Assembly (NCBI GenBank): GCA_027023165.1
Contig: JALVWX010000226.1
Span: 1-26,160, forward strand
Direction of reading: 5' to 3'
Length of the DNA stretch: 26,160 nt
From: Thermococcus sp.
Lineage (GTDB): Archaea > Methanobacteriota_B > Thermococci > Thermococcales > Thermococcaceae
Numbering within the stretch: position 1 is the stretch's first letter; every line of letters begins with the position of its first letter. Below the pieces are notes generated by a model. It was not told the origin of the DNA, searched no databases, and saw nothing but the letters and a program-made list of their open reading frames with translations. The translations under genes and the position numbers were made by a program. Of this stretch, positions 15,815 to 23,700 are shown in pieces.

Positions 15815-16114
15815 TCACAGGAACATCTTGGCCATCTGGGCGTGGGGAACTCCCTCTATGTAGAGCACCCTGTTCTCATCAACGTAGCCAAGCTCAACGG
15901 CCTTCGAGACGCAACGCTCCCCGGTGAGGTTGGCTATCGTCGCCTCCTCGAGGAGGTGTTCTAATGCATCCTCCTCCATGAGTTCACCTCTGTAGAAGCG
16001 CTCTTTTACCTCAAGCTTCAGTTCACCCTCGCGGAAAGTCTTTCCAAGCAGTTCCTCGTCGCATGCCGCTAAAAGGACTTCACCCTGAGTGCGGTAGATT
16101 TTAACGTATATCAC
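15815..16114 (-). CDS. DUF424 family protein
   Basis: A 99-residue protein that starts (V)IYVKIYRTQGEVLLAACDE, the hallmark of the archaeal DUF424 family, with KTFREGELKLEV and a C-terminal VLYIEGVPHAQMA. The family is small, soluble and widespread in archaea; no reaction is established. Start: GTG 16114 has GGTGA 5 nt upstream, and the TTTTTAAGG box at 16146-16154 predicts transcription from about 16123, which rules out the longer frame back to 16174. It is followed 47 bp later by nmd3 on the same strand, a pairing that hints at a role in translation or ribosome biogenesis, but nmd3 seems to have its own TATA box. Confidence 0.82.
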   Translation of the reverse strand: MIYVKIYRTQGEVLLAACDEELLGKTFREGELKLEVKERFYRGELMEEDALEHLLEEATIANLTGERCVSKAVELGYVDENRVLYIEGVPHAQMAKMFL

Positions 16115-16166
16115 CGCTTTCACCAGCGGGAGAAACGCACGGTGCCTTAAAAAGCTTGGTGCCCAA

Positions 16167-16199
16167 CAAAACAAAAGGGTGGAGAGGGCGTCAGCCCTC
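16167..16199 (-). terminator. Hairpin plus T-tract ending the protease gene
   Basis: On the transcript strand, GAGGGC-TGAC-GCCCTC (16199 to 16184) is a perfect 6-bp stem with a 4-nt loop that contains the TGA stop codon of the protease gene. It is followed after CTCCACCC by a T-rich run TTTTGTTTTGTT (16178 to 16167). This looks like a bacterial-style intrinsic terminator. It lies directly before the DUF424 promoter, so it should insulate that gene. Confidence 0.6.
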
Positions 16200-19100
16200 C
16201 TGAATCCCCTCGATCGCCTTCTGGAGGAGCTTCACTGCCTTCATCTCGTGCAGGTATGCCTGCCTGAGCGGCATTATTAGGCTCGGATCGCTGAGGTGTA
16301 TGAGTATGTTGCCGCCAGTGAGATCGAGTGCCTTCTGGTAGTACTGGGCCGCGGTCTCGTTGAGGGCCTTGGCCTGCTGGAGTACCGTGTCGTTGACACC
16401 GAGCTTGACGGCTTCGCTGTAGAGCTTCTCGAACTGCTCACTGTACATGTTGTAGTAGCGGTAGCCTATGAAGTTGAGGGTGGACAGCGAGATGTGCGGA
16501 ATGGCGAAGTCGACCGTTATGCTAACCGGCGAAGCGAACTCCACTGTAACAAACAGGTACACCGCATAGGTCTCCTTTACGGTGTACCATGAGATGAGGT
16601 GGTCCTTCGGTGTAACCGTGACGTCGCTCACCTTGGCGTTCTTCGGGAGGACGACCATTATTGTGGCGTTGGTTCCGTGGGTACCGTTGACAGTCAGGCT
16701 CACGTGACCCCACTTGATGGAGCTGCTGATTACCTTCGCGTTGCCCTCGACAACGTTGACGCTCATTTGCTTGGTTGAGGTGACTGACTCGTGGAACGGC
16801 TCGGCGACTTTCTTGACGAAGGTGCCCTCGTAGTCCTTGTAATCAGGCGTAACGACCTTAACGTTGAACTTAACCTCTTTGCTGGTCGGTGTGTAGTAGA
16901 ACTGAAGCTCTCCATCCTCAGCTATGTACTGCTTGCCGTTTATGTAGACGGTTGCCTCGCCGTGGATGGGCATCATAGTTGCCGCGTCGAGTATCTTAAG
17001 GGTCATGAGGCTGGGCTTTCCTATGGTCAGTGAACCCATGAGGGCAACGTAAGTCTCTGGTAGGCCGGCCTGCATTATGACCGGGGAGTACGCGAGGGCC
17101 ACTCCCGTATCGGCGTCGCTGAGGCCGACAACGCCGAGGTAGGTTCCGTTGTCGGGGAGGTTGATGTTGTAATCAATGCCCGCGGAGGAACCTGATGGGA
17201 GGGCGAACTTCGATGTTCCGGTGGTTATCTGTCCGTTGTCGCTGAGAACCTGGCGGTAGTAGACGTAACTCATGTTCTCCACCGGGACATAGTACCCATC
17301 GACTGCAACCAGGTAGTATCCCGGAGCCGGCATGAACTTCTCGAAGCTCTCGTAGGCAGTCGGACCGATCTGGTCAGCATAGACGATGAAGTTAGTGAAG
17401 TTAACAAGGTCGCTGTAGGTCGGGAAGTAGATCACGTACAGGTCAAGGTCAGCGCTATCATCCTCCGGGGCGGTTATACCCATCCTGAGGTAGTACACCT
17501 TCTGGCCGCTCGTAGCGTTTATTAAGTCCACAACGTTAAAGTCACCCTGGTTTATCTTTTCCAGGAATCCCATAGCCCTGTCGAGCCTTCCAAGACCGTA
17601 GCCGAAGGGCGTAACGTTTACACTGCTCATCGTGTTGGTGTAGGTGGCGCTGACTGTGTAGTTTCCTGGGCCGTCAACGTCCTTGTAAATCCTCTCGGGT
17701 TCGGCGGTGACACCCAAAAGCTGGACGTCGATGCTGTAGTGGGACAGCTCGTAGCCGGTTCTGGCGTAGCTGCTGACGCTCGAGTAAGCGGTTATCTCCC
17801 AGGTTCCGGGCTGTGGATTGGTGACATTCCATGTGTAGTTGAGGTACGGGGTTCCTGCACCGACAAAGTAGTAATTTTGAGTTCCAATGTACTCGACGAT
17901 ACCGCGCGGGGTGGCTATGATGGGCCTAACCCTGCCCATAGGAGTGCCGTTAGCATCAACGGGAACTCTCATGGTTATCTTGAGGAGCTTGGTTCCAGCT
18001 GGGACGTCGACGTAGTAGTGCTTGGCCTGGCCTGATATCTCAGTGTCGTCCAGGTGGCCGGTCGGGGCTTTGTCCTTGTTTATCGGAACGGTCACGATGA
18101 CAGGAACTGCACCGTCGATGTAGCTGGTGCTCGGGTCGTCGATGTAGACGTAGCCAACGTAGGTTCCGGGTTTCTGAAGCTTCGAATAGTCAACGGTGAC
18201 GTAGACGAGGCCGGTGGTGGTGTAGAAGCCGAAATCATCCTCACCGAGTGCGGCGTGAACGGTCTCCTTGTTAACCATAAGCCACGGTTCGCTGGTGGAT
18301 ATCCTGTAGGTGCCGTTGACGGGGTTCAGGTCACCGGAGGTCCTGTTGTACTCCATTCCGTAGATGTATATCGGAACGGTAACGGGCCTCTCGTTCCTGA
18401 GGTAAACGCCCCTGTAGAGGTACGGGAGGTTGTGTGCGTACTGGAACCATCCGTTGAAGAGGATGTTGGCAACGAGCGGAAGCTCCTTCTCACCGAGGGC
18501 GTTCTGGTACGGGCCAAAGGTAGTTCCGGCGTAGATGTAGGTGCTCTTCTCCTTGCTGAGCTTGATAAGCTCCTGTATGGCCTTGTCAACCTGTATAAGG
18601 CCGTAACCCTGGTCTATCGGAAGGGCACCTTCCATTGGCTTGGCGGAGAGTTCGAGTGCCCTCTTTATCATGAACGGATCGTAGGTCAGGTTGTGGGTCT
18701 TGGCGTAGTCTATGAGGAGTGCAACTGCACCGCTGACGTGAGGGGTGGCCATCGAAGTTCCGTCCCAGAAGTCCGAGGCCCAGGTTCCATAGAATCCAAG
18801 AGACCATATAGGCAGGCTCGAGAACACAAACTCACCTGGGGCTATGACGTCCGGCTTGACCATACCGTCAAGGCGCGGTCCCCTGCTTGAGAAGCTGGCC
18901 GGGCCAGTGTAGACGTTGTCGAGTCCGTAGAAGAAGCTCCAGCTGGTTCCGTTCCTGAGTGCGCCGACGGTTATGACGAGGTCGGAATCACCGGGAGCGC
19001 CAACGGTTGTCGTGCTGGGTCCGTCGTTTCCAGCGGCTATCGCGAATGTGGTTCCAAACCACTCGGTAAGGAGGTCGGCGAAGAAGTTCTCCGGATCCTC

Positions 19101-20648
19101 AAGGCCGTCGTTGTAGCCGCTCCAGAGACCACCGAGGCTCATGCTTACGACATCCGCGCCGCTGAGGGAAGCATCTATCATACCACCAATAACCCAGGAG
19201 AGCCTACCAAAGCCGATGCTGGAAAGTCCCTTGAACTCCATGAGCTGGGCACCGGGTGCAACGCCCTCAAGGCCATCAAAGTAGGTTCCCGGCAGGCCGT
19301 ATCCCGCTATGGTTCCCGAAACGTGGGTGCCGTGCTGGCCGCCATCCCATCCGAAGACTACGGTATTCCCATTAACACCACAGAGGACGATGCTGTTGTA
19401 TATTGTTCCGTTGGCTAGTTCATTAACATCAACAGCTCCCTCGGAGAACATTACGTAGCGATTGTCGCTAACTGTACCTGGGCCGAGGAGGATGTACTTT
19501 CCGGTCTGAGCAAATGGGGCCATCGGGTAGGCGTTGCTGAGGTTGGCAAAGAAGGTGTAGTTTCCACCATTTGGAACTGTCATCATTTGCTCAACAGCGT
19601 TCAAGTACAGGGACCCGTTAACGATGGCATGGAGAGTGTTGGCATCTGTGGCGTTGAGCTGGAGCGGGACCGGATAGAAGTAGACCGTGCTGTCCGGGGC
19701 AACGAGGACGAGGTAGATCTCATCGTAGTTGTGGTCGAAGTTGATATCGAAGTACCTCTCCGGAAGGAATCCAACATGGTAGGTTCCGTTGAGGAGATTA
19801 ACATCGCCGAAGTTTATGGTCATGTTGATCTTTCCAACGGTGGTGTACCTGGTGGGTCTCATGACGTAAATTGCATAGTCTCCCCAGTCTATGGTAACGT
19901 TCTGGAGGACTATATTAACCGTGCCGTTAACGACTTCGCTTGAGTTGAAGGAGTATTTGAGATACGCGTTGCCCTCGCCGGTCTCGTCTATCCAGTAGAT
20001 GATCTTCCTTCTTCCATCGGGGGTCTGCTGGAGGTAGGGCTGGGCAACGTCCGCACCAGTGTCAACCACGGCGACAACCGTATGTGAGCCAGAAACTCCG
20101 TACTCCTCCCTGGCCTCGGGGGCGTTGATTGAGTACATGTCCCACGCGAAGGGGTCGTATCCTCCAGCGCCGCTTGAGGTTATCTTGCTTATCGGGGCCT
20201 TGGGTGTGTCCTCAGGCCTGACGGGCTTTGGAAGCTTAACGGTCTTATCCTCCCAGACGTAGAAGAGTCCCTTCATGGACTTGAGAAGCGGAAGCTTATC
20301 AACGGGGAGTGTAGCCACGATGAAATCATATTTGGGCCTGCTTATCGGGTCGATCTTGGCCCCAAGTTTCTTCAGCTCCTTGAGAACCAGGTCACTGTAA
20401 CCCCTCTGGGGGGCCATTATAAGGCGAACCTCCTTCTTATTGGAGGCCGTCAGTGTTCCATGGAGTACGTCTATGTATTTTGCAACGTTGGGGTTTGCTT
20501 CCTGGAGCGTTAGGGGGCCAGTTGGAGTGGATACCACGCTCGCCTGTGAGCTGGAAGTCTGTGCCGCTGCGGTGTACGGCAGGAACACTGGAACTACTGA
20601 CAGCAACATCACTACCGCGACCAAAAGGCTCAGAGCCTTCCTATTCAT
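16191..20648 (-). CDS. pls: Pyrolysin-like secreted subtilisin-family protease
   Basis: A 1485-residue secreted serine protease of the subtilase family. The N-terminus has a signal peptide (MNRKALSLLVAVVMLLSVVP, cut near AAAQ around residue 30) and a propeptide to about 160. Catalytic residues: Asp196 in VVAVVDTGAD, His439 in GQHGTHVSGT, Ser632 in DGTSMATPHVSG, oxyanion Asn541 in AIAAGNDGPS. The 240-residue gap between Asp and His shows the large insert typical of pyrolysin and stetterlysin. About 850 further residues form beta-rich domains, ending in a helical segment (about 1400-1485). Many Asn-X-Ser/Thr sequons suggest glycosylation. It would degrade proteins outside the cell at high temperature to feed peptide fermentation. 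ATG 20648 has GGAGGTG upstream and ATTTATAT at 20699-20706 as TATA box. Slightly longer than P. furiosus pyrolysin. Confidence 0.93.
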   Translation of the reverse strand: MNRKALSLLVAVVMLLSVVPVFLPYTAAAQTSSSQASVVSTPTGPLTLQEANPNVAKYIDVLHGTLTASNKKEVRLIMAPQRGYSDLVLKELKKLGAKIDPISRPKYDFIVATLPVDKLPLLKSMKGLFYVWEDKTVKLPKPVRPEDTPKAPISKITSSGAGGYDPFAWDMYSINAPEAREEYGVSGSHTVVAVVDTGADVAQPYLQQTPDGRRKIIYWIDETGEGNAYLKYSFNSSEVVNGTVNIVLQNVTIDWGDYAIYVMRPTRYTTVGKINMTINFGDVNLLNGTYHVGFLPERYFDINFDHNYDEIYLVLVAPDSTVYFYPVPLQLNATDANTLHAIVNGSLYLNAVEQMMTVPNGGNYTFFANLSNAYPMAPFAQTGKYILLGPGTVSDNRYVMFSEGAVDVNELANGTIYNSIVLCGVNGNTVVFGWDGGQHGTHVSGTIAGYGLPGTYFDGLEGVAPGAQLMEFKGLSSIGFGRLSWVIGGMIDASLSGADVVSMSLGGLWSGYNDGLEDPENFFADLLTEWFGTTFAIAAGNDGPSTTTVGAPGDSDLVITVGALRNGTSWSFFYGLDNVYTGPASFSSRGPRLDGMVKPDVIAPGEFVFSSLPIWSLGFYGTWASDFWDGTSMATPHVSGAVALLIDYAKTHNLTYDPFMIKRALELSAKPMEGALPIDQGYGLIQVDKAIQELIKLSKEKSTYIYAGTTFGPYQNALGEKELPLVANILFNGWFQYAHNLPYLYRGVYLRNERPVTVPIYIYGMEYNRTSGDLNPVNGTYRISTSEPWLMVNKETVHAALGEDDFGFYTTTGLVYVTVDYSKLQKPGTYVGYVYIDDPSTSYIDGAVPVIVTVPINKDKAPTGHLDDTEISGQAKHYYVDVPAGTKLLKITMRVPVDANGTPMGRVRPIIATPRGIVEYIGTQNYYFVGAGTPYLNYTWNVTNPQPGTWEITAYSSVSSYARTGYELSHYSIDVQLLGVTAEPERIYKDVDGPGNYTVSATYTNTMSSVNVTPFGYGLGRLDRAMGFLEKINQGDFNVVDLINATSGQKVYYLRMGITAPEDDSADLDLYVIYFPTYSDLVNFTNFIVYADQIGPTAYESFEKFMPAPGYYLVAVDGYYVPVENMSYVYYRQVLSDNGQITTGTSKFALPSGSSAGIDYNINLPDNGTYLGVVGLSDADTGVALAYSPVIMQAGLPETYVALMGSLTIGKPSLMTLKILDAATMMPIHGEATVYINGKQYIAEDGELQFYYTPTSKEVKFNVKVVTPDYKDYEGTFVKKVAEPFHESVTSTKQMSVNVVEGNAKVISSSIKWGHVSLTVNGTHGTNATIMVVLPKNAKVSDVTVTPKDHLISWYTVKETYAVYLFVTVEFASPVSITVDFAIPHISLSTLNFIGYRYYNMYSEQFEKLYSEAVKLGVNDTVLQQAKALNETAAQYYQKALDLTGGNILIHLSDPSLIMPLRQAYLHEMKAVKLLQKAIEGIQEG

Positions 20649-20943
20649 TCAAACACCTCCAGTCGTAATGGTCAACACTACTGTGAAATCCGCATGGATA
20701 TAAATATTTCGTTCACAGAGAGGGATAAACGGCTTTCAATGACCACAAAGCATCGTTAGAGAGTTTAAGAGAACTACAAAGCCCAAAGCCATTGAAGTGC
20801 ATCCATGCCGGGAAGAGATAACTTGAAAATTGGACATGGATTGCAAGAGAAAATTGCAGAGAAACCAAGTTTTCTTTTGGAAGACTCCAACCAAAAGGCA
20901 TAAAACCAGCGAAAGCAGAGGAGAGCGACGGATGGTGAGGCCG
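20649..20943. promoter_or_regulatory. Divergent upstream region of protease and glycan operon
   Basis: This 295-bp stretch is the longest without a gene and visibly richer in A+T than its neighbours. It carries the protease TATA element (ATATAAATAT, 20698-20707, read on the minus strand) and, for the plus strand, GCATAAAAC at 20898-20906, which would start transcription near 20928. Between them are a tandem imperfect repeat (ATTGCAAGAGAAA at 20840-20852, ATTGCAGAGAAA at 20853-20864), a 7-bp inverted repeat beside the plus-strand TATA box, and TTCAATG/CATTGAA arms at 20735-20741 and 20790-20796. I find no RNA gene. The open frame reaching back to 20830 is not protein-like. Confidence 0.5.
20874..20897. 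repeat. 7-bp inverted repeat abutting the operon TATA box
   Basis: CTTTTGG (20874-20880) and CCAAAAG (20891-20897) are perfect inverted arms with a 10-bp spacer. They end directly where the GCATAAAAC promoter element begins, over the expected BRE. It could be an operator for the downstream four-gene operon or a chance dyad in A/T-rich DNA. Confidence 0.35.
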
Positions 20944-21618
20944 ATGAAAAGGAAAGACCTCATTCTGACGATAACCGTGATTCTACTCATAGCGGTTGCT
21001 GGGGTGGTGTTGAACTACCGCACGCAGCACTACAAGGGAGGGGAGATATACGAGGCCGCGAATCATGCCTACGGCCTTCTCGTCAGGGGGTTCAACGTCA
21101 CTGTGACCGTCAAAACCACGGACGGGGAAATTATCAACGGCACGCTCTTCAGCGTTAGGGGGTCTACAATATACATAATAAAGGATGGGGAGGTGCTGAG
21201 CGTAGGAGGTCCCAGCTCAACGAGAGAGGAGATAAGGGCGGAGGAGATACACATTTCCTACCGCGGTAAAGTGTACGTCTACGACCTCCCGCCCCGGCTC
21301 GGGAAGCTGGATGATATACTCGATAACCTCACCGTCCCAGCTTACTCCGAGAGGTTCGGGGGGACCATATACATCGAGGGCAACATAAGCCCGATAACAC
21401 TCGGCATGCTGAAGTATAAAGCGGACTACAAATCGTACGGCTCCCTCACGATAAACCAGATAAGCTCAAACGGCGCCATAATCACCGCCAACAAGGTCCC
21501 GCTGAGCTTCCTGAAGGAGTACCTCGGGGAATACCGGGTTTACATGTACGGCATCCTCTACGTGAACTCCGATGAGAGGAACCTGAACCTCAAGCTCCTT
21601 GAGGTGAGGACTGGATGA
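20944..21618 (+). CDS. Membrane-anchored protein with possible Sm-like barrel
   Basis: A 224-residue protein with one N-terminal transmembrane helix (about 5-22, after the basic MKRKD) and about 200 residues expected outside the cell. Residues about 50-115 contain NVTVTVKTTDGEIINGTLFS, then STIYIIKDG and IRAEEIHISYRGKVY, which resemble the Sm1 and Sm2 motifs of an LSm-type beta barrel; the rest is unassigned. Start: ATG 20944 preceded by GGTGAGG is preferred; ATG 20932 is possible, and upstream codons to 20830 precede the likely transcription start. The stop overlaps the ATG of the next gene (ATGA, 21615-21618), so the two are translationally coupled. It is the first gene of a four-gene operon for cell-surface glycan work, perhaps a chain regulator or partner for the polymerases; this is inference. 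Confidence 0.65.
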   Translation: MKRKDLILTITVILLIAVAGVVLNYRTQHYKGGEIYEAANHAYGLLVRGFNVTVTVKTTDGEIINGTLFSVRGSTIYIIKDGEVLSVGGPSSTREEIRAEEIHISYRGKVYVYDLPPRLGKLDDILDNLTVPAYSERFGGTIYIEGNISPITLGMLKYKADYKSYGSLTINQISSNGAIITANKVPLSFLKEYLGEYRVYMYGILYVNSDERNLNLKLLEVRTG

Positions 21619-22613
21619 AGGGACTGCCATTACTGATTCCAGTGGCGTTCATGGTATTCATAGCGGCAGGGCTTGCAGAACTCAAGACGCTGGCCGTTGG
21701 GGCCGCCTTTGCCATAGCCATAGTGCTGGGTATATACTGGGGCGACGGGATTGAATGGAAGGACGGATGCAGAAAGTTCAAAGAAGAATACGCAGTCTGG
21801 GCGTTCTGGGGATCGGTTGGTATAATTGGCCTCCAGATTATCCTTCTCGGAAAAGTCCCCATCCTCGACCCGGCCATACGAACCCACCTGAACCCAAGAC
21901 TGACGGCCCTCACGTACCTCCTCGGAATCCCGTCGAGCGTCTACCTCTTCCTCCGGGGAAAGCGCTACTCCCTGGTCTACCCCTTCATCGTTGCCCTCTA
22001 CGCCTACAGGACGCCGGTTCTGGTCGACCTTCTCGCGATAAGCTCGGCCTACTACGAGAAACTGCGAGCCGAAGGGCGACTTAAGCCCGTCCACATAGCT
22101 GCCGTGGTGGTGGGAGTCCTGATCGTGGGAGCCGCAATGACTGAAATTCGAGGGCAGGGCCTCTCGAGCCTCTGGACACGGGTGCAAAGCTCCACCTCGG
22201 TTCTCGATGTGATAGTCTGGCGCGGCGACTGGGCCGGAACGTACGGCGGCGAGCTTCAGTGGGCGGGAGTCGCTTCCTACTTCAGGGGCGGCTACTCACC
22301 GAGGGGGCTTGTGGCGAAGTTCCTCTACGTCCACACAGGTGCCACGATAACCCCAACCCTGCTCGGAGGCATGTACCTCGACTTCGGAATCTTTGCAATT
22401 CTGGAAGGCCTCCTCCTTGGGCTTTACTACGGCATGATACAGAACGCCAGAGACCCGTTTACGATGTCGCTCTACTATACCACCCTAGCCTACGGGATGG
22501 TAGGCGTTGAGACCGGGATACTCGACCTCCCGGTTTACCTGCTGTTCCTAACGGGTGCGTACGTGGTGGTCAGGGGCTGGTGGAGAAGGAGGGCAGAGCG
22601 TGAAGCCGTCTGA
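21615..22613 (+). CDS. Putative oligosaccharide repeat unit (O-antigen-like) polymerase
   Basis: A 332-residue integral membrane protein with eight or more hydrophobic segments and short loops. Features recalling archaeal putative O-antigen polymerases (the former DUF70 group) and Wzy proteins are a conserved Arg-Thr in the YAYRTPVLVDLL helix (130-140), a large outer loop with VWRGDWAGTYGGELQW (201-216) and SYFRGGYSPRG, and the TPTLLGGMYLDFGIFAILEG stretch near 247-266. Such enzymes join glycan repeat units on a lipid carrier outside the membrane. Start ATG 21615 overlaps the previous stop; its own stop at 22613 lies 14 bp inside the next gene. The next protein shares the RT helix and the TxSLxG-YDFGI pattern, so the two appear to be diverged paralogues. 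Enzyme class likely, specificity unknown. Confidence 0.68.
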   Translation: MKGLPLLIPVAFMVFIAAGLAELKTLAVGAAFAIAIVLGIYWGDGIEWKDGCRKFKEEYAVWAFWGSVGIIGLQIILLGKVPILDPAIRTHLNPRLTALTYLLGIPSSVYLFLRGKRYSLVYPFIVALYAYRTPVLVDLLAISSAYYEKLRAEGRLKPVHIAAVVVGVLIVGAAMTEIRGQGLSSLWTRVQSSTSVLDVIVWRGDWAGTYGGELQWAGVASYFRGGYSPRGLVAKFLYVHTGATITPTLLGGMYLDFGIFAILEGLLLGLYYGMIQNARDPFTMSLYYTTLAYGMVGVETGILDLPVYLLFLTGAYVVVRGWWRRRAEREAV

Positions 22614-23700
22614 CGTGGCGTTCTCACTCATATGGGCCTACCTGGGGGCATCCCTGGTCGGAAAGCTTCTCTACTCACGGACTCTCGGGAAGCCCTCAGT
22701 ATTCCCTGCAATCTACGCTCTTGCGTTCCTCATTGTGATGGTGGCATCTTTTAGACTCTGGAAAGCCGAAAAGCCCAGCCACGGCAGGAACGGGGCTGCA
22801 TACACACTCCTGACGCTGGCCCTCTTGATTTCCCTCGGACCCGTGTACTTCCTGATAGGGGTTCTGATAATGGGACTTACGGCGTGGCTCGTCAGGATGG
22901 CGATCTACACGGAAAGGGCACGGAGGCTCGGAATCCTCGGCGGGATCATAGCCATTGCGCTCTTCGCCTTTGGGATAGCCGCCTTCGGAATCCCGCTGAA
23001 ACAGCCCTGGCTGAGGTACACAAGCGCAAGCGTCCCCTTTCTGCTGGCCGGCGACGTGCTGATGGTGGCGATAGGAGTATACCCCTCCCCCTGGCTTATG
23101 CTCCTGGGACTCTTCATAGCAATCGTGGGAGCCTCAAGAACGGTTGGAATAGGCGTCCTAACCGCGTACATCATCGCTGAGACTTACAGGGGATTTTCCC
23201 TGGAAAGCCTGTCCAAAAGAAAGGGCCTGATAGCCATCACGGCCATTCTCTTCGCCGCGATGCTCCTAACACGCTATTGGGTGACGCGTAGCCTCTACCC
23301 TGAATGGAGCCTCGGGCCGGTTGGAACGCTCCTATACAGGCTCGGCTCGACCTACACAGTTTACGAACACCTCTTCGAGTGGGGAATGCCCCTCGGGAGG
23401 CACACCATTCTCTTTCAGACAGACCCCACCGGATACGTCGGTCAACTCTTCGGCAGAAACATCGGCTACACCTATTCTCTGTTCGGACAGCCCACCTATG
23501 ATTTCGGGATAATCGGACTCGCCGAGGCGGTTCTCCTGGGAGTGCTTTTAAGGGAGGCGGACCGCTCGGCAGTAACGGGAACGTTCGCGTTCTCCCTGCT
23601 CATCCTGATGACCGAGATAGGAATTGAGGGCGTTTTCCTCGCGGCCCTAGCATATGCCGCGTTTCTGGGGACGAGGCTGGAAGGAGGTGCGGAGGGATGA
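22600..23700 (+). CDS. Second polymerase-like polytopic membrane protein
   Basis: A 366-residue membrane protein with about nine or ten helices. GASRTVGIGVLTAYIIAETY (177-196) aligns with the RT helix of the preceding protein, and GYTYSLFGQPTYDFGIIGLA (289-308) aligns with its TPTLLGGMYLDFGI region, so it seems a diverged tandem paralogue. A long outer loop (about 227-297) contains WGMPLGRHTILFQTDPTGYV. Wzy/WaaL-like polymerase or glycan-ligase activity is plausible; the sequence does not say which. Start: GTG 22600, with GGAGG 7 nt before it, overlapping the previous gene by 14 bp. The frame is open back to 22555, but that part lies inside the preceding gene and lacks such a site. Its TGA overlaps the next ATG (23697-23700). 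Confidence 0.62.
   Translation: MKPSDVAFSLIWAYLGASLVGKLLYSRTLGKPSVFPAIYALAFLIVMVASFRLWKAEKPSHGRNGAAYTLLTLALLISLGPVYFLIGVLIMGLTAWLVRMAIYTERARRLGILGGIIAIALFAFGIAAFGIPLKQPWLRYTSASVPFLLAGDVLMVAIGVYPSPWLMLLGLFIAIVGASRTVGIGVLTAYIIAETYRGFSLESLSKRKGLIAITAILFAAMLLTRYWVTRSLYPEWSLGPVGTLLYRLGSTYTVYEHLFEWGMPLGRHTILFQTDPTGYVGQLFGRNIGYTYSLFGQPTYDFGIIGLAEAVLLGVLLREADRSAVTGTFAFSLLILMTEIGIEGVFLAALAYAAFLGTRLEGGAEG

Noticed and set aside
20701..20800. CRISPR-like fragment, because of TTTCAATG and CATTGAAG pieces
   Set aside because: Only one pair of short inverted arms, with no regularly spaced repeat units and no cas genes in the window.
20830..20943. N-terminal extension of the anchored protein back to 20830
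   Set aside because: It would place a very basic, low-complexity stretch before the transmembrane helix and start upstream of the likely transcription start; ATG 20944 has the better ribosome binding site.
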